From the NCBI RefSeq assembly GCF_035917275.1, contig NZ_CP108508.1:868001-932000 (forward strand): a DNA stretch of 64,000 bases, written 5' to 3'. The stretch comes from Streptomyces sp. NBC_01237 (GTDB lineage: Bacteria; Actinomycetota; Actinomycetes; Streptomycetales; Streptomycetaceae). Position 1 is the stretch's first letter, and each line of letters opens with the position of its first letter. Shown here piece by piece: positions 33,871 through 42,047 of this stretch. The position numbers and the translations under genes are program-made. The notes beneath the pieces are model-generated. The model was not told where the DNA came from and searched no databases. It worked only from the letters and a program-made list of their open reading frames with translations.

Positions 33871-35295
33871 TCACGCGGCGTTCGGGCCCACGTCCGCGGT
33901 CGTGAGTGGGCGGCGGACCGGGGGCACCGTGGCGTACTCGTCGGCGCCGATGTCACGGGCGCTGCCGCGTGCGTCGCCGTCGATGTCGTCGGTCACCACG
34001 GGGCTGCCCAGCGTGGCCGCGCCGATCGCCGGGCTGCCCGCCGACAGCCGGGCGATGCCGTCCGTCCCTGTCGCCAGCTTCGGGTCCACGCGGGTGTATC
34101 CGCCCGAGGGCGCGTTGCCGTTGGACGCGGCTCCCCACAGGATGTTGCTCTGCCAGGTGAAGGCGGTGGTCGTCCCCATCGCGACGAGGCTGCCCGCGCT
34201 GCCCACGAGCAGGTTGTCGGCGATGACGACGTTGCGGGGCTCGAACGCCCGTGTCTCGCCGGACAGGGTGCTGGAGTTGTCGAGCAGCGTGTTGTGCACG
34301 ATCACCGCGCGGTCGCAGGCGTCGTTGCCCCGCCGTTCCTCGGTCGTCTCACCCGAGTTGTGGTCGCGGGTGGTGCCGCTGCCCACGACCAGGGCCCGGC
34401 CCGACAGCCCGCCGAGGTAGTTGTTGAGGACGAGGTGGTCGTTGCCGTAGAGGCGCAGGCCGTCCGTGCCACCGAGCAGGTAGTTGCCCTCCACCCTGGA
34501 ACGGTTGCCGTGCCGCAGCACGATTCCGCCGACGCTGTCGCGGATGGTGTTGTACCGGATGATGTTGTCGGAGGACTTCACCGAGATCGTCTCGGGGTCG
34601 CCGTCGCACCGCTCGAACAGGTTGTACTCCACCACCGCGTTGGCGCCGGACAGCGCCCGGCCGCTGACGCCGAGACGGATCGGCTCGCCACCGTTGGCCC
34701 CGCCGAAGCTGTGGTCGGAGAAGTGGTTCCGGAAGATGTGCAGGCGCTGGGCCATCGCGGTCGAGCCGGGGCCGTCGACCACGATGAAGATGCCCGCGGT
34801 GGTCTTGTCGTGGAAGTGGTTCCGGTCGATCTTCGCGTCGTCCGCCCGCACGACGACCCAGTAGAGCCCTTCGATGTCCGCGAACCGGAAGTCGTTGCGG
34901 GTCAGCCGGATGCGCGAGCAGTTCGCCGGGAGTTCCAGCGAGGTGCTCTGGCGGAAGGCGAAGCCACTGACGGTGACGTTGCTGGAGTTGCTGAAGACGA
35001 AACTGCGCTCGCCCTGGAGCACCGCACCGCCGCGGGTTTCCGAGACGATGGTGATCGGTGCGTCGGTGGTGCCGTTCCTGCCCGACACGCTGATGCCGCC
35101 CGACGGGACGGTGTAGGTGCCGTCCGCCAGAACGATCCGGTCGCCCGGCGCGGCGGCGTTGATCGCGGTCTGGAGCGCGGCCAGGGTAGCGACCGGTGGT
35201 GCGGCCTCCGCCGCGCCCGCCGATGGCAGGTGGGTGAGCGGCACGGCGGCCAGCGCTGCCACGGCGGTGCCTCTGAGGAACGTGCGTCGTTGCAT
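33871..35295 (-). CDS. Tat-exported PL6-type parallel beta-helix lyase (copy 1)
   Basis: The 474-residue protein starts MQRRTFLRGTAVAALAAVPL, a twin-arginine signal. The rest is a parallel beta-helix of the chondroitinase B / alginate lyase type (polysaccharide lyase family 6), starting with LAALQTAINAAAPGDRIVLADG. The active-site region shows GGEPIRLGVSG, DGDPETISVKSSDN with the candidate general-base Lys, and GGIVLRHGNRSRVEGN with the candidate Arg, plus nearby Glu residues that could bind Ca2+. It should cleave uronic-acid glycans by beta-elimination outside the cell. The downstream gene order and the close paralogue at 35424 indicate a tandem duplication. Confidence 0.85.
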   Translation of the reverse strand: MQRRTFLRGTAVAALAAVPLTHLPSAGAAEAAPPVATLAALQTAINAAAPGDRIVLADGTYTVPSGGISVSGRNGTTDAPITIVSETRGGAVLQGERSFVFSNSSNVTVSGFAFRQSTSLELPANCSRIRLTRNDFRFADIEGLYWVVVRADDAKIDRNHFHDKTTAGIFIVVDGPGSTAMAQRLHIFRNHFSDHSFGGANGGEPIRLGVSGRALSGANAVVEYNLFERCDGDPETISVKSSDNIIRYNTIRDSVGGIVLRHGNRSRVEGNYLLGGTDGLRLYGNDHLVLNNYLGGLSGRALVVGSGTTRDHNSGETTEERRGNDACDRAVIVHNTLLDNSSTLSGETRAFEPRNVVIADNLLVGSAGSLVAMGTTTAFTWQSNILWGAASNGNAPSGGYTRVDPKLATGTDGIARLSAGSPAIGAATLGSPVVTDDIDGDARGSARDIGADEYATVPPVRRPLTTADVGPNAA

Positions 35296-35423
35296 GATGC
35301 CTCCATGTAGGGACAGGAAGGTGCCGGGCCGCTCCGTGCAGCCCCCGCGGCTGGACGTGCTGCGACCGGCGGAGGGGACAGCCGCCGGCGCACCGGTCCG
35401 GCTGTCCCCCCGCGGACGTGTGT

Positions 35424-36857
35424 TCAGCGGGACCGGGGGCCCACGTCGGCCGGGGTCAGCGGCTCGCGCCTGACCGGCCCGCGGGTGTACTCGTCCGCGC
35501 CCACATCCCGGGCCCGCCCGCGCGGCTGCCCGTCGATGTCATGGGTGACGTAGCGCCGCCGGAGCGTGGCCGCGCCGATCGCCGGGCTGCCCGCGGTCAG
35601 TCTGGCGATGCCGTCCCGGCCCGTCCTCAGTTTCGGGTCGACGCGGGTGAAGCCGCCGGCCGGGATGTTGCCGTCGGCGGCCGCACCCCACAGGATGTTG
35701 CCCGACCAGGTGAAACGTACGGTGTTCGCCATCGTGACCAGCTCGCCCGACTCCGCGACGAGCAGGTTGTCGGCGACGGTCACGTCCCGCGGTTCGTGCG
35801 GGCGCTGGCTCTCGCCGGAGAGCATGCCGTGGTTGTTCACCAGGGTGTTGTGGGCGATGACGACCCGGTCGGGTGCGTCGTTGCCGCGGCGCTGGTCGGC
35901 CGGCTCTCCGGGCAGGTGGTCGCGGGCCGAACCGCTGCCGATCACCAGGGCCCGACCGGACAGTCCGGCGAGGTGGTTGTTGACGATCACATGGTCGTCG
36001 CCGTAGATCCGCAGGCCGTCCGTGCCACCGATGAGGTGGTTGCCCTCCACCCTGCTGCGGTTGCCGTGCCGCAGGACGATCCCGCCGAGGCTGTCGCGGA
36101 CGGTGTTGTACCGGATGGTGTTGTCCGAGCTCTTGACGGAGATCGCCTCGGGGTCGCCGTTGGCGCGCTCGAACAGGTTGTACTCCACGACCGCGTGGGC
36201 GGGGGACAGCGCCCGTGGGCTGACGCCGAGGCGGATCGGTTCACCGCCGTTGGACCCGGCGAAGCTGTGGTCGGAGAAGTAGTTCCTGAACACATGGACG
36301 CGCTGGGCCATCTCCTCCGTACCCGCGCCCTCCACACAGAGGTAGACGCCGAGCGTGGTCTTGCCGTGGAAGTGGTTGTGGTCGACCTCGCTGTCGTCGG
36401 CGCGCACCATGACCCAGTGCAGGCCCTCGATGTCGGCAAGCTGGAAGTCGTTGCGGGTCAGCCTGATGTGCGAACAGTTGTCGGGGATCTCCAGGGTGCT
36501 GCTCTGACGGAAGGAGAACCCGCTGAGGGTGAGGTGGCTGGAGGCGTCGAGGACGAAGCTCTGTACGCCGCCGAGGACGACCCCGCCGAGGGACTGGGCG
36601 GCGATGGTGATGGGTGCGCGCGCGGTGCCCCGCTTGTTCCGGATGGTGAGGGGCCGGTCCGGGGGCACCGTGTAGCTGCCGTCGGCCAGGACGATCCGGT
36701 CACCCGGCCGGGCCCGGTCGATCGCGGCCTGGAGTTCGTCCAGCGAGCCGGCGACGGCCGGGGCGGCTGCGGCGCTGCCGGTCAGGAGAGAGCCGGTGGG
36801 GACGGCGGCCAGCGCCGCCCCCGCCGCTGTGCCCATGAGGAACGTGCGGCGTTGCAT
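35424..36857 (-). CDS. Tat-exported PL6-type parallel beta-helix lyase (copy 2)
   Basis: The 477-residue protein is a paralogue of the product of the next gene (33871-35295) along its whole length, from MQRRTFLMGTAAGAALAA to DVGP near the end. It keeps the same active-site blocks: NGGEPIRLGVSP, NGDPEAISVKSSDN and GGIVLRHGNRSRVEGN. Differences are spread evenly, so the duplication is old enough for divergence and the two may split endo- and exo-activity or substrates. The 128-bp gap between the copies has no recognised promoter. It is preceded by the GH29 fucosidase gene, 43 bp away. Confidence 0.85.
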   Translation of the reverse strand: MQRRTFLMGTAAGAALAAVPTGSLLTGSAAAAPAVAGSLDELQAAIDRARPGDRIVLADGSYTVPPDRPLTIRNKRGTARAPITIAAQSLGGVVLGGVQSFVLDASSHLTLSGFSFRQSSTLEIPDNCSHIRLTRNDFQLADIEGLHWVMVRADDSEVDHNHFHGKTTLGVYLCVEGAGTEEMAQRVHVFRNYFSDHSFAGSNGGEPIRLGVSPRALSPAHAVVEYNLFERANGDPEAISVKSSDNTIRYNTVRDSLGGIVLRHGNRSRVEGNHLIGGTDGLRIYGDDHVIVNNHLAGLSGRALVIGSGSARDHLPGEPADQRRGNDAPDRVVIAHNTLVNNHGMLSGESQRPHEPRDVTVADNLLVAESGELVTMANTVRFTWSGNILWGAAADGNIPAGGFTRVDPKLRTGRDGIARLTAGSPAIGAATLRRRYVTHDIDGQPRGRARDVGADEYTRGPVRREPLTPADVGPRSR

Positions 36858-36900
36858 GATGCCTCCGAGAGTGTAGTGGTGGATCGGGGCCGGTACCGGG

Positions 36901-38247
36901 TCAGCCGTCGGCCGGCTCGTCCAGGAACAGCTCGATGACGGGCACGGGGGTGTCGGGGCGCTGGACGGGGATCTGGAGAGTGAGCGTTCCGGCGGGCTGT
37001 CCGCCCATCTCGGTGTTGACCGCGGGCCGGTCCGGGGCGATGTGGACCTGGGTGATCTCGGACGCGTCGTTCAGCAACTGGGCGTAGCGCACCCGGCCGG
37101 CGAGTCCGGGCAGGTGCAGATGGCGCAACGGCCAGGCGAACAGATGGACGTAGAGCCGGTTGCCGCGCCGGGTGTACCGGCACTCGGAGGGTGCGGTGTA
37201 CGGGGCGGGGCCGCAGCCGCGCACCGAGCGCTCGTGCAGCTCCATCCACCGGCCGATCTCCCCGAGTACGGCGACGGCGTGCGGGTCGAGGTCGCCGCGG
37301 CCGGTGGGGCCGACGTTGAGCAGCAGGTTGCCGTCCTTGGACACCCCGTCGACCAGCATGCGGATCAGCAGATCGGCGCTCTTGTGGTCGAGGTTGTCGC
37401 GGTCGTAGCCCCAGCTTCCGTTGAGCGTCTGGCAGGCCTCCCACAGCACGGGCCGCCCGTCGTCGGTCATGGGACCGGAGGGCTGGTACTGCTCGGGGGT
37501 CACGAAGTCGCCGGGAATGCCCGTCCTGTCGTTGACGAGGACGTGCGGCTGGAGTTCACGGATCGTCTCCATGAGCTTCGGGGAGTCCCAGTCGTCCGGG
37601 CCCTTGCCGCCCCACCAGGTGCGGCCCGCGTACGAGAAGTCGAAGAACAGGTAGTCGATGCGCCCGAAGGACGTCAGCAGCTCTCGGACCTGGCCGTGCA
37701 GGTAGCGCCGGTAGTCGCGGATGTCGCGGTCGGCCGTCGCCGTCTTGAACTCCTCGTCGTCGCGCTGCGGATGAGTGCCGTCCACGGGGAAGGAGGGGTG
37801 GTGCCAGTCGATCAGGGAGTAGTAGAGACCGACCTTGAGCCCCTCGGCACGGCACGCCTCGACGAACGGTCCGACGAGGTCGCGGCCGTGCGGGGTGTTG
37901 GTGACCTTGTACTCGGTGAGGGCGCTGTCCCACAGGCAGAAGCCGTCGTGGTGCTTGGTGGTGAGGACGACGTACCGCATGCCCGCGGCTCTCGCCGCCC
38001 TGGCCCACTGGACCGGGTCGTAGCGGTCGGGGTCGAAGTGGTCGAAGTACACCTGGTACTGCTCGTCGGTCAGCTTCTCCCGGTTCTTCACCCACTCGTG
38101 CCGTGCGGCGAGGGAGTACAGGCCCCAGTGGACGAACATGCCGAACCGGTCATGGGTGAACCAGGCCGTCTCCGGGGCCGTTGCGGGCGCCGGGGTCGCG
38201 GCGGGCGCGGGCGACTGCGCCGCGGGGGTGTCAGCGCTCGGGGTCAT
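36901..38247 (-). CDS. GH29 alpha-L-fucosidase, probably cytoplasmic
   Basis: The 448-residue protein has the GH29 core: WFTHDRFGMFVHWGLYSLAA (about residues 29-48), YVVLTTKHHDGFCLWDS (about 92-108), LKVGLYYSLIDWHHP, and IDYLFFDFSYAGRTWWGG with the probable nucleophile Asp near 218. DGNLLLNVGPTGRGDLD follows the catalytic barrel, then a C-terminal beta domain. There is no signal peptide; the N-terminus is an Ala/Pro-rich tail. It should remove alpha-L-fucose (or a related sugar) from imported oligosaccharides. ATG 38247 is preferred because AAGGAG lies 10 bases upstream. It is 152 bp after the permease gene. Confidence 0.88.
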   Translation of the reverse strand: MTPSADTPAAQSPAPAATPAPATAPETAWFTHDRFGMFVHWGLYSLAARHEWVKNREKLTDEQYQVYFDHFDPDRYDPVQWARAARAAGMRYVVLTTKHHDGFCLWDSALTEYKVTNTPHGRDLVGPFVEACRAEGLKVGLYYSLIDWHHPSFPVDGTHPQRDDEEFKTATADRDIRDYRRYLHGQVRELLTSFGRIDYLFFDFSYAGRTWWGGKGPDDWDSPKLMETIRELQPHVLVNDRTGIPGDFVTPEQYQPSGPMTDDGRPVLWEACQTLNGSWGYDRDNLDHKSADLLIRMLVDGVSKDGNLLLNVGPTGRGDLDPHAVAVLGEIGRWMELHERSVRGCGPAPYTAPSECRYTRRGNRLYVHLFAWPLRHLHLPGLAGRVRYAQLLNDASEITQVHIAPDRPAVNTEMGGQPAGTLTLQIPVQRPDTPVPVIELFLDEPADG

Positions 38248-38398
38248 GGGGGTATCGCTCCTTGTCGTCGGCATCGGGTGGCGTGCTCGGGGCGCGCTCG
38301 GCGCTCCGGCGGACGCGACCGGAGGGGCTGGTGGTGCGGGGGTCGCGAAGAGCGGGGGCGGGCGGGCTCGCGGCCCGGGGTCGGGAGACTGTGCCGGG

Positions 38399-39265
38399 TC
38401 AGCCCTTCAGGGCGCCGGAGGTCAGACCGTGGACGAAGGACCGCTGGAAGAACAGGAAGACGACCACGGAGGGGAGCAGGGCCAGCAGGGACGCGGCCAT
38501 CACCACGCCGGGGGTGACGGCGGGGTCGATCCGCAGGGTGCGCAGGGCCAGCGGGAGCGTGTAGGAGGAGGAGTCCGTGGAGACGAGGAGCGGCAGCAGG
38601 TACTGGTCCCAGATCATGGTGAAGCCGAAGACTCCGATGACGCCGAGCGCGGGCTTGCACATCGGCATGATGATCTGGGCGAAGATACGCAGATCTCCGG
38701 CACCGTCGATCCGGGCGGCCTCTTCGAGTTCCCGGGGTACGTCCTTCATGAACTCCGTCATCACCAGGATGGAGAAACCCCAGGCGCCCAGCGGGACGAT
38801 CATTCCGGCGAGGGTGCCGATGAGGTTGAAGTGGACCACCGGCAGGTCGGCGAGGATCAGGGACAGCGGGAGGGCCAGGATCTCCTCGGGCAGCATCAGC
38901 GTCGCCAGGATGGCGACGAGCGCCAGCGTCATCCCGGGGAAGACCTTCCTGGCCAGCGCGTAACCGGCCAGGACGGAGACCGCCACCTGGAGCAGCAGTC
39001 CGAAGCCGACCACGAAGAACGAGTTCAGCAGGTAGCCGAGCACCCCCTGGTCGAAGGCGATCCTGAAGTTGTCCAGCGTGGCGCCCGAGGGGATGACGCT
39101 CAGTTCCGTCGGGTCCTTGACGTGGCTGAAGGCGCTGACCAGCAGGGCCAGCAGGGGCCCGGCGAAGACGATCAGGACCAGCAGGTAGGTGACGGCTTTG
39201 AGGATCCGCCCGCCCGTGCTCCTGCTCTCGGTCAGCCCCAGCGCGGTCTCGGTCGGCGCACTCAT
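38399..39265 (-). CDS. Carbohydrate ABC transporter permease (MalG-type)
   Basis: The 288-residue protein has six transmembrane helices and the EAA motif ELEEAARIDGAGDLRIFAQI (about residues 188-207) that contacts the ATPase. It ends with QRSFVHGLTSGALKG, the usual MalG-type C-terminus. It pairs with the MalF-type permease encoded just upstream; their genes overlap as ATGA at 39262-39265. No ATPase gene is in the operon, so a shared MsiK-like ATPase, usual in streptomycetes, is expected. Confidence 0.92.
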   Translation of the reverse strand: MSAPTETALGLTESRSTGGRILKAVTYLLVLIVFAGPLLALLVSAFSHVKDPTELSVIPSGATLDNFRIAFDQGVLGYLLNSFFVVGFGLLLQVAVSVLAGYALARKVFPGMTLALVAILATLMLPEEILALPLSLILADLPVVHFNLIGTLAGMIVPLGAWGFSILVMTEFMKDVPRELEEAARIDGAGDLRIFAQIIMPMCKPALGVIGVFGFTMIWDQYLLPLLVSTDSSSYTLPLALRTLRIDPAVTPGVVMAASLLALLPSVVVFLFFQRSFVHGLTSGALKG

Positions 39266-40236
39266 TTGCTCTCCCTGCGTCGCAACAGATGGACGACGAT
39301 GGTCAGGATCAGCGTCGCGATGAACAGCAGGACGGCTCCAGCCGCGCCGACGCCGAGTCGGTTCTGCTCCAGCCCGAGCTTGTAGATCAGGGTCATCACT
39401 ACCTCGGTGGAGCCGTCGGGCCCACCGTTGGTGAGCAGGAACACCTCGGTGAACACCCGCAGTCCGCGAATCGCGGCGAGGATGAACAGGATCGAGAACA
39501 CCGACCGCAGTCCGGGCACCGTCACATGCCACACCCGTTGCGTCCTGGAGGCGCCGTCGACCTTCGCGGCCTCGTACAGACCTCGGTCCACGCTGGTCAG
39601 CCCGGCGAGGATGATCATCATGTCGTAGGGGGCGCCCCGCCAGATGCCGGTGAGCATGATCGAGGCCATCGAGGTGTCGGGGTCGTTGATGAATCCCGAG
39701 GGGCCGAGCCCCACCATGCCGAGGATGCCGTTGAGCATGCCGTCCTCGGTCGGGTGGTACATGATCCGCCACAGTTCGGCGACGACCGCGATCGGCACCA
39801 CCACCGGCAGGAACGCCGCGGAGCGCACGAATCCCAGCCGGCGGCCCTGCCCTTCCATCAGCAGGGCGAGCGCGAGACCCAGCGCCATCGAACCGGCCGT
39901 CTGCCCGGCGGCGAGGACGACGGTGTGCCACGCGGCTTCGCGGAATCCCTCGGAGTGGAGCACCGTGGAGTAGTTCTCGGTGCCGACCCACTTGTTTCCG
40001 AGGTAGGGCTGGACCTCCTGGAAGGACATGGTCAGCGCGTTGGCCATGGGGATGAACTTGAAGTACAGGAAGAGGAGCAGCGCGGGGGCCAGGAACAGCC
40101 ACGGCGTCCACCATCGGCCCGCCCGGCGGTTGCTGCCTCGGCGGGCCGAGGCGGCCCCGCCGTCCTTGCGGCCCGTCTTCCGGGCGGCGGGGCCGGCCGC
40201 CGGGAGGGCGGCCGGATCCGCCTGGTCAAGGCTCAT
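39262..40236 (-). CDS. Carbohydrate ABC transporter permease (MalF-type)
   Basis: The 324-residue protein has a charged N-terminal tail and then six helices, starting with WTPWLFLAPALLLFLYFKFI. The EAA loop reads GLYEAAKVDGASRTQRVWHV (about residues 215-234). It forms the membrane channel with the MalG-type subunit and receives sugar from the lipoprotein encoded upstream. Its start overlaps the stop of the binding-protein gene (ATGA at 40233-40236), consistent with equal expression of the two permeases. Confidence 0.92.
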   Translation of the reverse strand: MSLDQADPAALPAAGPAARKTGRKDGGAASARRGSNRRAGRWWTPWLFLAPALLLFLYFKFIPMANALTMSFQEVQPYLGNKWVGTENYSTVLHSEGFREAAWHTVVLAAGQTAGSMALGLALALLMEGQGRRLGFVRSAAFLPVVVPIAVVAELWRIMYHPTEDGMLNGILGMVGLGPSGFINDPDTSMASIMLTGIWRGAPYDMMIILAGLTSVDRGLYEAAKVDGASRTQRVWHVTVPGLRSVFSILFILAAIRGLRVFTEVFLLTNGGPDGSTEVVMTLIYKLGLEQNRLGVGAAGAVLLFIATLILTIVVHLLRRRESK

Positions 40237-41561
40237 GACGCGGCGATTCCCTGCTCCTTGAGGATGTCGGCGAGCTGCTTGTCGAGCTCCCCCAGCTTCG
40301 TCTCGACGTCCAGGTCGCAGTCGGCCATCAGCGCGTTGACGGTCTCCGCGGTCGTCTGCCGCACCGGGGTCCAGTTGGGGATGGACGGGGCGTACCGGCC
40401 GGAGTTCTCGTACACGTCGGCGTACGTCTTCCAGCGGGGGTCGGGGCGGACCGCGGAGACGTCCACCGTCTTGTTGACGGGCAGTTGCACGGTGAAGCCG
40501 GTGTCGCCCTGCATCCCGATCTTCTGCCCCTCGGCGGAGAGGGCGAAGTCGGCGAAGGAGTCCTGGCCCGCCATGTTCTCGGAGCCCGCCATCAGATAGA
40601 CGGAGGCCCCCTCGGCGAGGACGGTCGCGTCCTTGGGCCCCTTGGGCATCGGCACGACCTCGTACTTGTCCTTGCCGAGGGTCTCGTCGAAGCGGGGCAG
40701 CAGATAGGGCCCGACGACGAACATGCCGGTCCGGCCCGCCTCGAACGTCTCGTTCGTGGGCGGGGTCTCCATGGTCACGGCACCGGGCTGGATGACCTTG
40801 TCCTTGCAGCCGAGATCGCGGAACCACTGCGTGGCCGCCACCGATTCCTTTGTGCTCATCGTGGGCTTGTACGTGCCCTTTCCGGCTTCGGTGATGAAGT
40901 CGCCGCCCGCGGCCCAGAGGAAGTTGGAGAAGTACCAGGAGGCGTATCCGCGCTTGGTGGAGAGCGGAGCGGCAAGGCCGGAGGTGTTGTTCTTGCCGTC
41001 ACCGTCCGGGTCCTCGGTGGTGAAGGCGGAGGCCATCGCGGCGAAGTCGTCCCAGCTCCGCGGGACCTCCAGCTTCAGCTTCTCCCGCCAGTCCTTGCGG
41101 ATGAGCAACGCGGACGCCTGTGCCGAGTACGGCAGGCCGAACTGCTTGCCGTCCACGCTCTTGCCGGAGTCCAGCCCCTGGCCGATGATCTGTTCGGCGC
41201 TCTTGATCTTGCCGAGGTCGATCTCGCGGAGCAGGCCCTGGCTGTGCATGGCACCGAGCTGCGTCACATCGTTCATGACGATGTCGGGCAGGTTCTTCTG
41301 CGCGGCCCGCTGCTGCAGTTTGGTCTCGAAGTCGTCGAAGATCGCCGTGACCTCGACCTTGAAGCCCGTGGCCTTCTCGAACGCGGCGGCGAGCTTGAGC
41401 GTGCCCTGCTCCCCCGGTCCGCCCGGTGTCGTCCTGGTCCATAGTTCGAGCGGTGCCTTGGAGTCCTGTTCGGCGGACACTCCCGCAGGCCCTGATGTAC
41501 AGCTGGTGAGGACCAGCGCCGAGGCGAGGAACCCCGCACCGACCCAGTGCGATCTCTGCAT
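40233..41561 (-). CDS. Extracellular sugar-binding lipoprotein of the ABC transporter
   Basis: The 442-residue protein begins MQRSHWVGAGFLASALVLTSC, a lipoprotein signal peptide with the lipobox LTSC (Cys about residue 21). The mature part is a type 1 extracellular solute-binding protein (SBP_bac_1 pattern: ELWTRTTPGGPGEQGTLKLA, AFEKATGFKVEV, DIVMNDVTQLG, YSAQASALLIRKDW, SWDDFAAMA). It captures the oligosaccharide released by the secreted PL6 lyases. AGGAG is 5 bases before ATG 41561. It is the first gene of the nine-kb operon running to the SGNH hydrolase. Confidence 0.92.
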   Translation of the reverse strand: MQRSHWVGAGFLASALVLTSCTSGPAGVSAEQDSKAPLELWTRTTPGGPGEQGTLKLAAAFEKATGFKVEVTAIFDDFETKLQQRAAQKNLPDIVMNDVTQLGAMHSQGLLREIDLGKIKSAEQIIGQGLDSGKSVDGKQFGLPYSAQASALLIRKDWREKLKLEVPRSWDDFAAMASAFTTEDPDGDGKNNTSGLAAPLSTKRGYASWYFSNFLWAAGGDFITEAGKGTYKPTMSTKESVAATQWFRDLGCKDKVIQPGAVTMETPPTNETFEAGRTGMFVVGPYLLPRFDETLGKDKYEVVPMPKGPKDATVLAEGASVYLMAGSENMAGQDSFADFALSAEGQKIGMQGDTGFTVQLPVNKTVDVSAVRPDPRWKTYADVYENSGRYAPSIPNWTPVRQTTAETVNALMADCDLDVETKLGELDKQLADILKEQGIAAS

Positions 41562-41595
41562 GACAACTCCTGTTTCGCCGCATCACAGCTGGCCT

Positions 41596-41642
41596 GGAAA
41601 GCGCTTGCTGGGGACGCTAACGGGGTCGGAATCCGCGGTCAA
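41596..41642 (-). promoter_or_regulatory. Promoter with LacI-type operator for the polysaccharide-use operon
   Basis: On the minus strand a -35 TTGACC (41642-41637) and a -10 TAGCGT (41619-41614) are separated by exactly 17 bp. Directly downstream, covering the expected transcription start, lies AAGCGCTT (41599-41606) in the context GCAAGCGCTTTCC, the core of a LacI-family operator. This is a good arrangement for repression by blocking the start site. No LacI-family gene is in the window. Confidence 0.65.
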
Positions 41643-41667
41643 TAGTCCGATGAATACAAAAATCTCG

Positions 41668-41862
41668 CTACGGACCGCCGAACACGCGACTGACACACCC
41701 CCGCATGTCACCTCTGCGACGCAACGCCTCCACAAGAGGAATGTCCACCCCCAGATACCGCCTGATGAACCGGCAGACCAGCCACTCAGGACGCCCGTCA
41801 CCCTTCTCCACACCCTCACGCACGGACACGGAAGCAGCCGGGGCACGACGAGCACAAGGCAA
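41668..41862 (-). CDS. Unrecognised short reading frame, possibly a foreign fragment
   Basis: The minus strand carries a 64-codon frame from TTG 41862, with the stretch EWLVCRFIRRYLGVDIPLVE and no family recognised. Codon use (many T-ending and G-ending codons) differs from neighbouring genes and resembles that of mobile DNA. There is no convincing ribosome-binding site and an in-frame stop lies about 30 bp upstream. It may be the remnant of a transferred gene. The surrounding 41643-42047 region has no other gene. Confidence 0.25.
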   Translation of the reverse strand: MPCARRAPAASVSVREGVEKGDGRPEWLVCRFIRRYLGVDIPLVEALRRRGDMRGCVSRVFGGP

Positions 41863-41890
41863 CGGGGAACCGCCTAGGGGCTTTTCCAGT

Positions 41891-41899
41891 CATCCGATG
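41891..41899. promoter_or_regulatory. Short palindrome CATCCGATG upstream of the dehydrogenase gene
   Basis: CATCCGATG is a 9-bp palindrome centred on one base, set in TCATCCGATGTA. Motifs of this kind occur near sugar-acid genes controlled by GntR- or IclR-family regulators. It lies 149 bp before the dehydrogenase start. The assignment rests on resemblance only. Confidence 0.25.
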
Positions 41900-42047
41900 T
41901 ATCGTGCTGCAGGCACGCGGACCGCGATGCCGAACAAGCCACGCCAATCCGCGACATCCGCTCGGACATTTCCCCACACGCCCAACCAGGGCCGGACGTC
42001 GCGTCACTGATGAACCGTCAACTGAGGTGCTGAGGAGCGCAATCCGC

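Noticed and set aside
35418..36938. 506-codon plus-strand frame opposite the second PL6 lyase gene (a similar one lies opposite the first)
   Set aside because: The reading VVVEDEVVVAVEAQAV-like repeats mirror the beta-helix codons on the other strand. The two frames resemble each other only because the lyase genes are duplicates.
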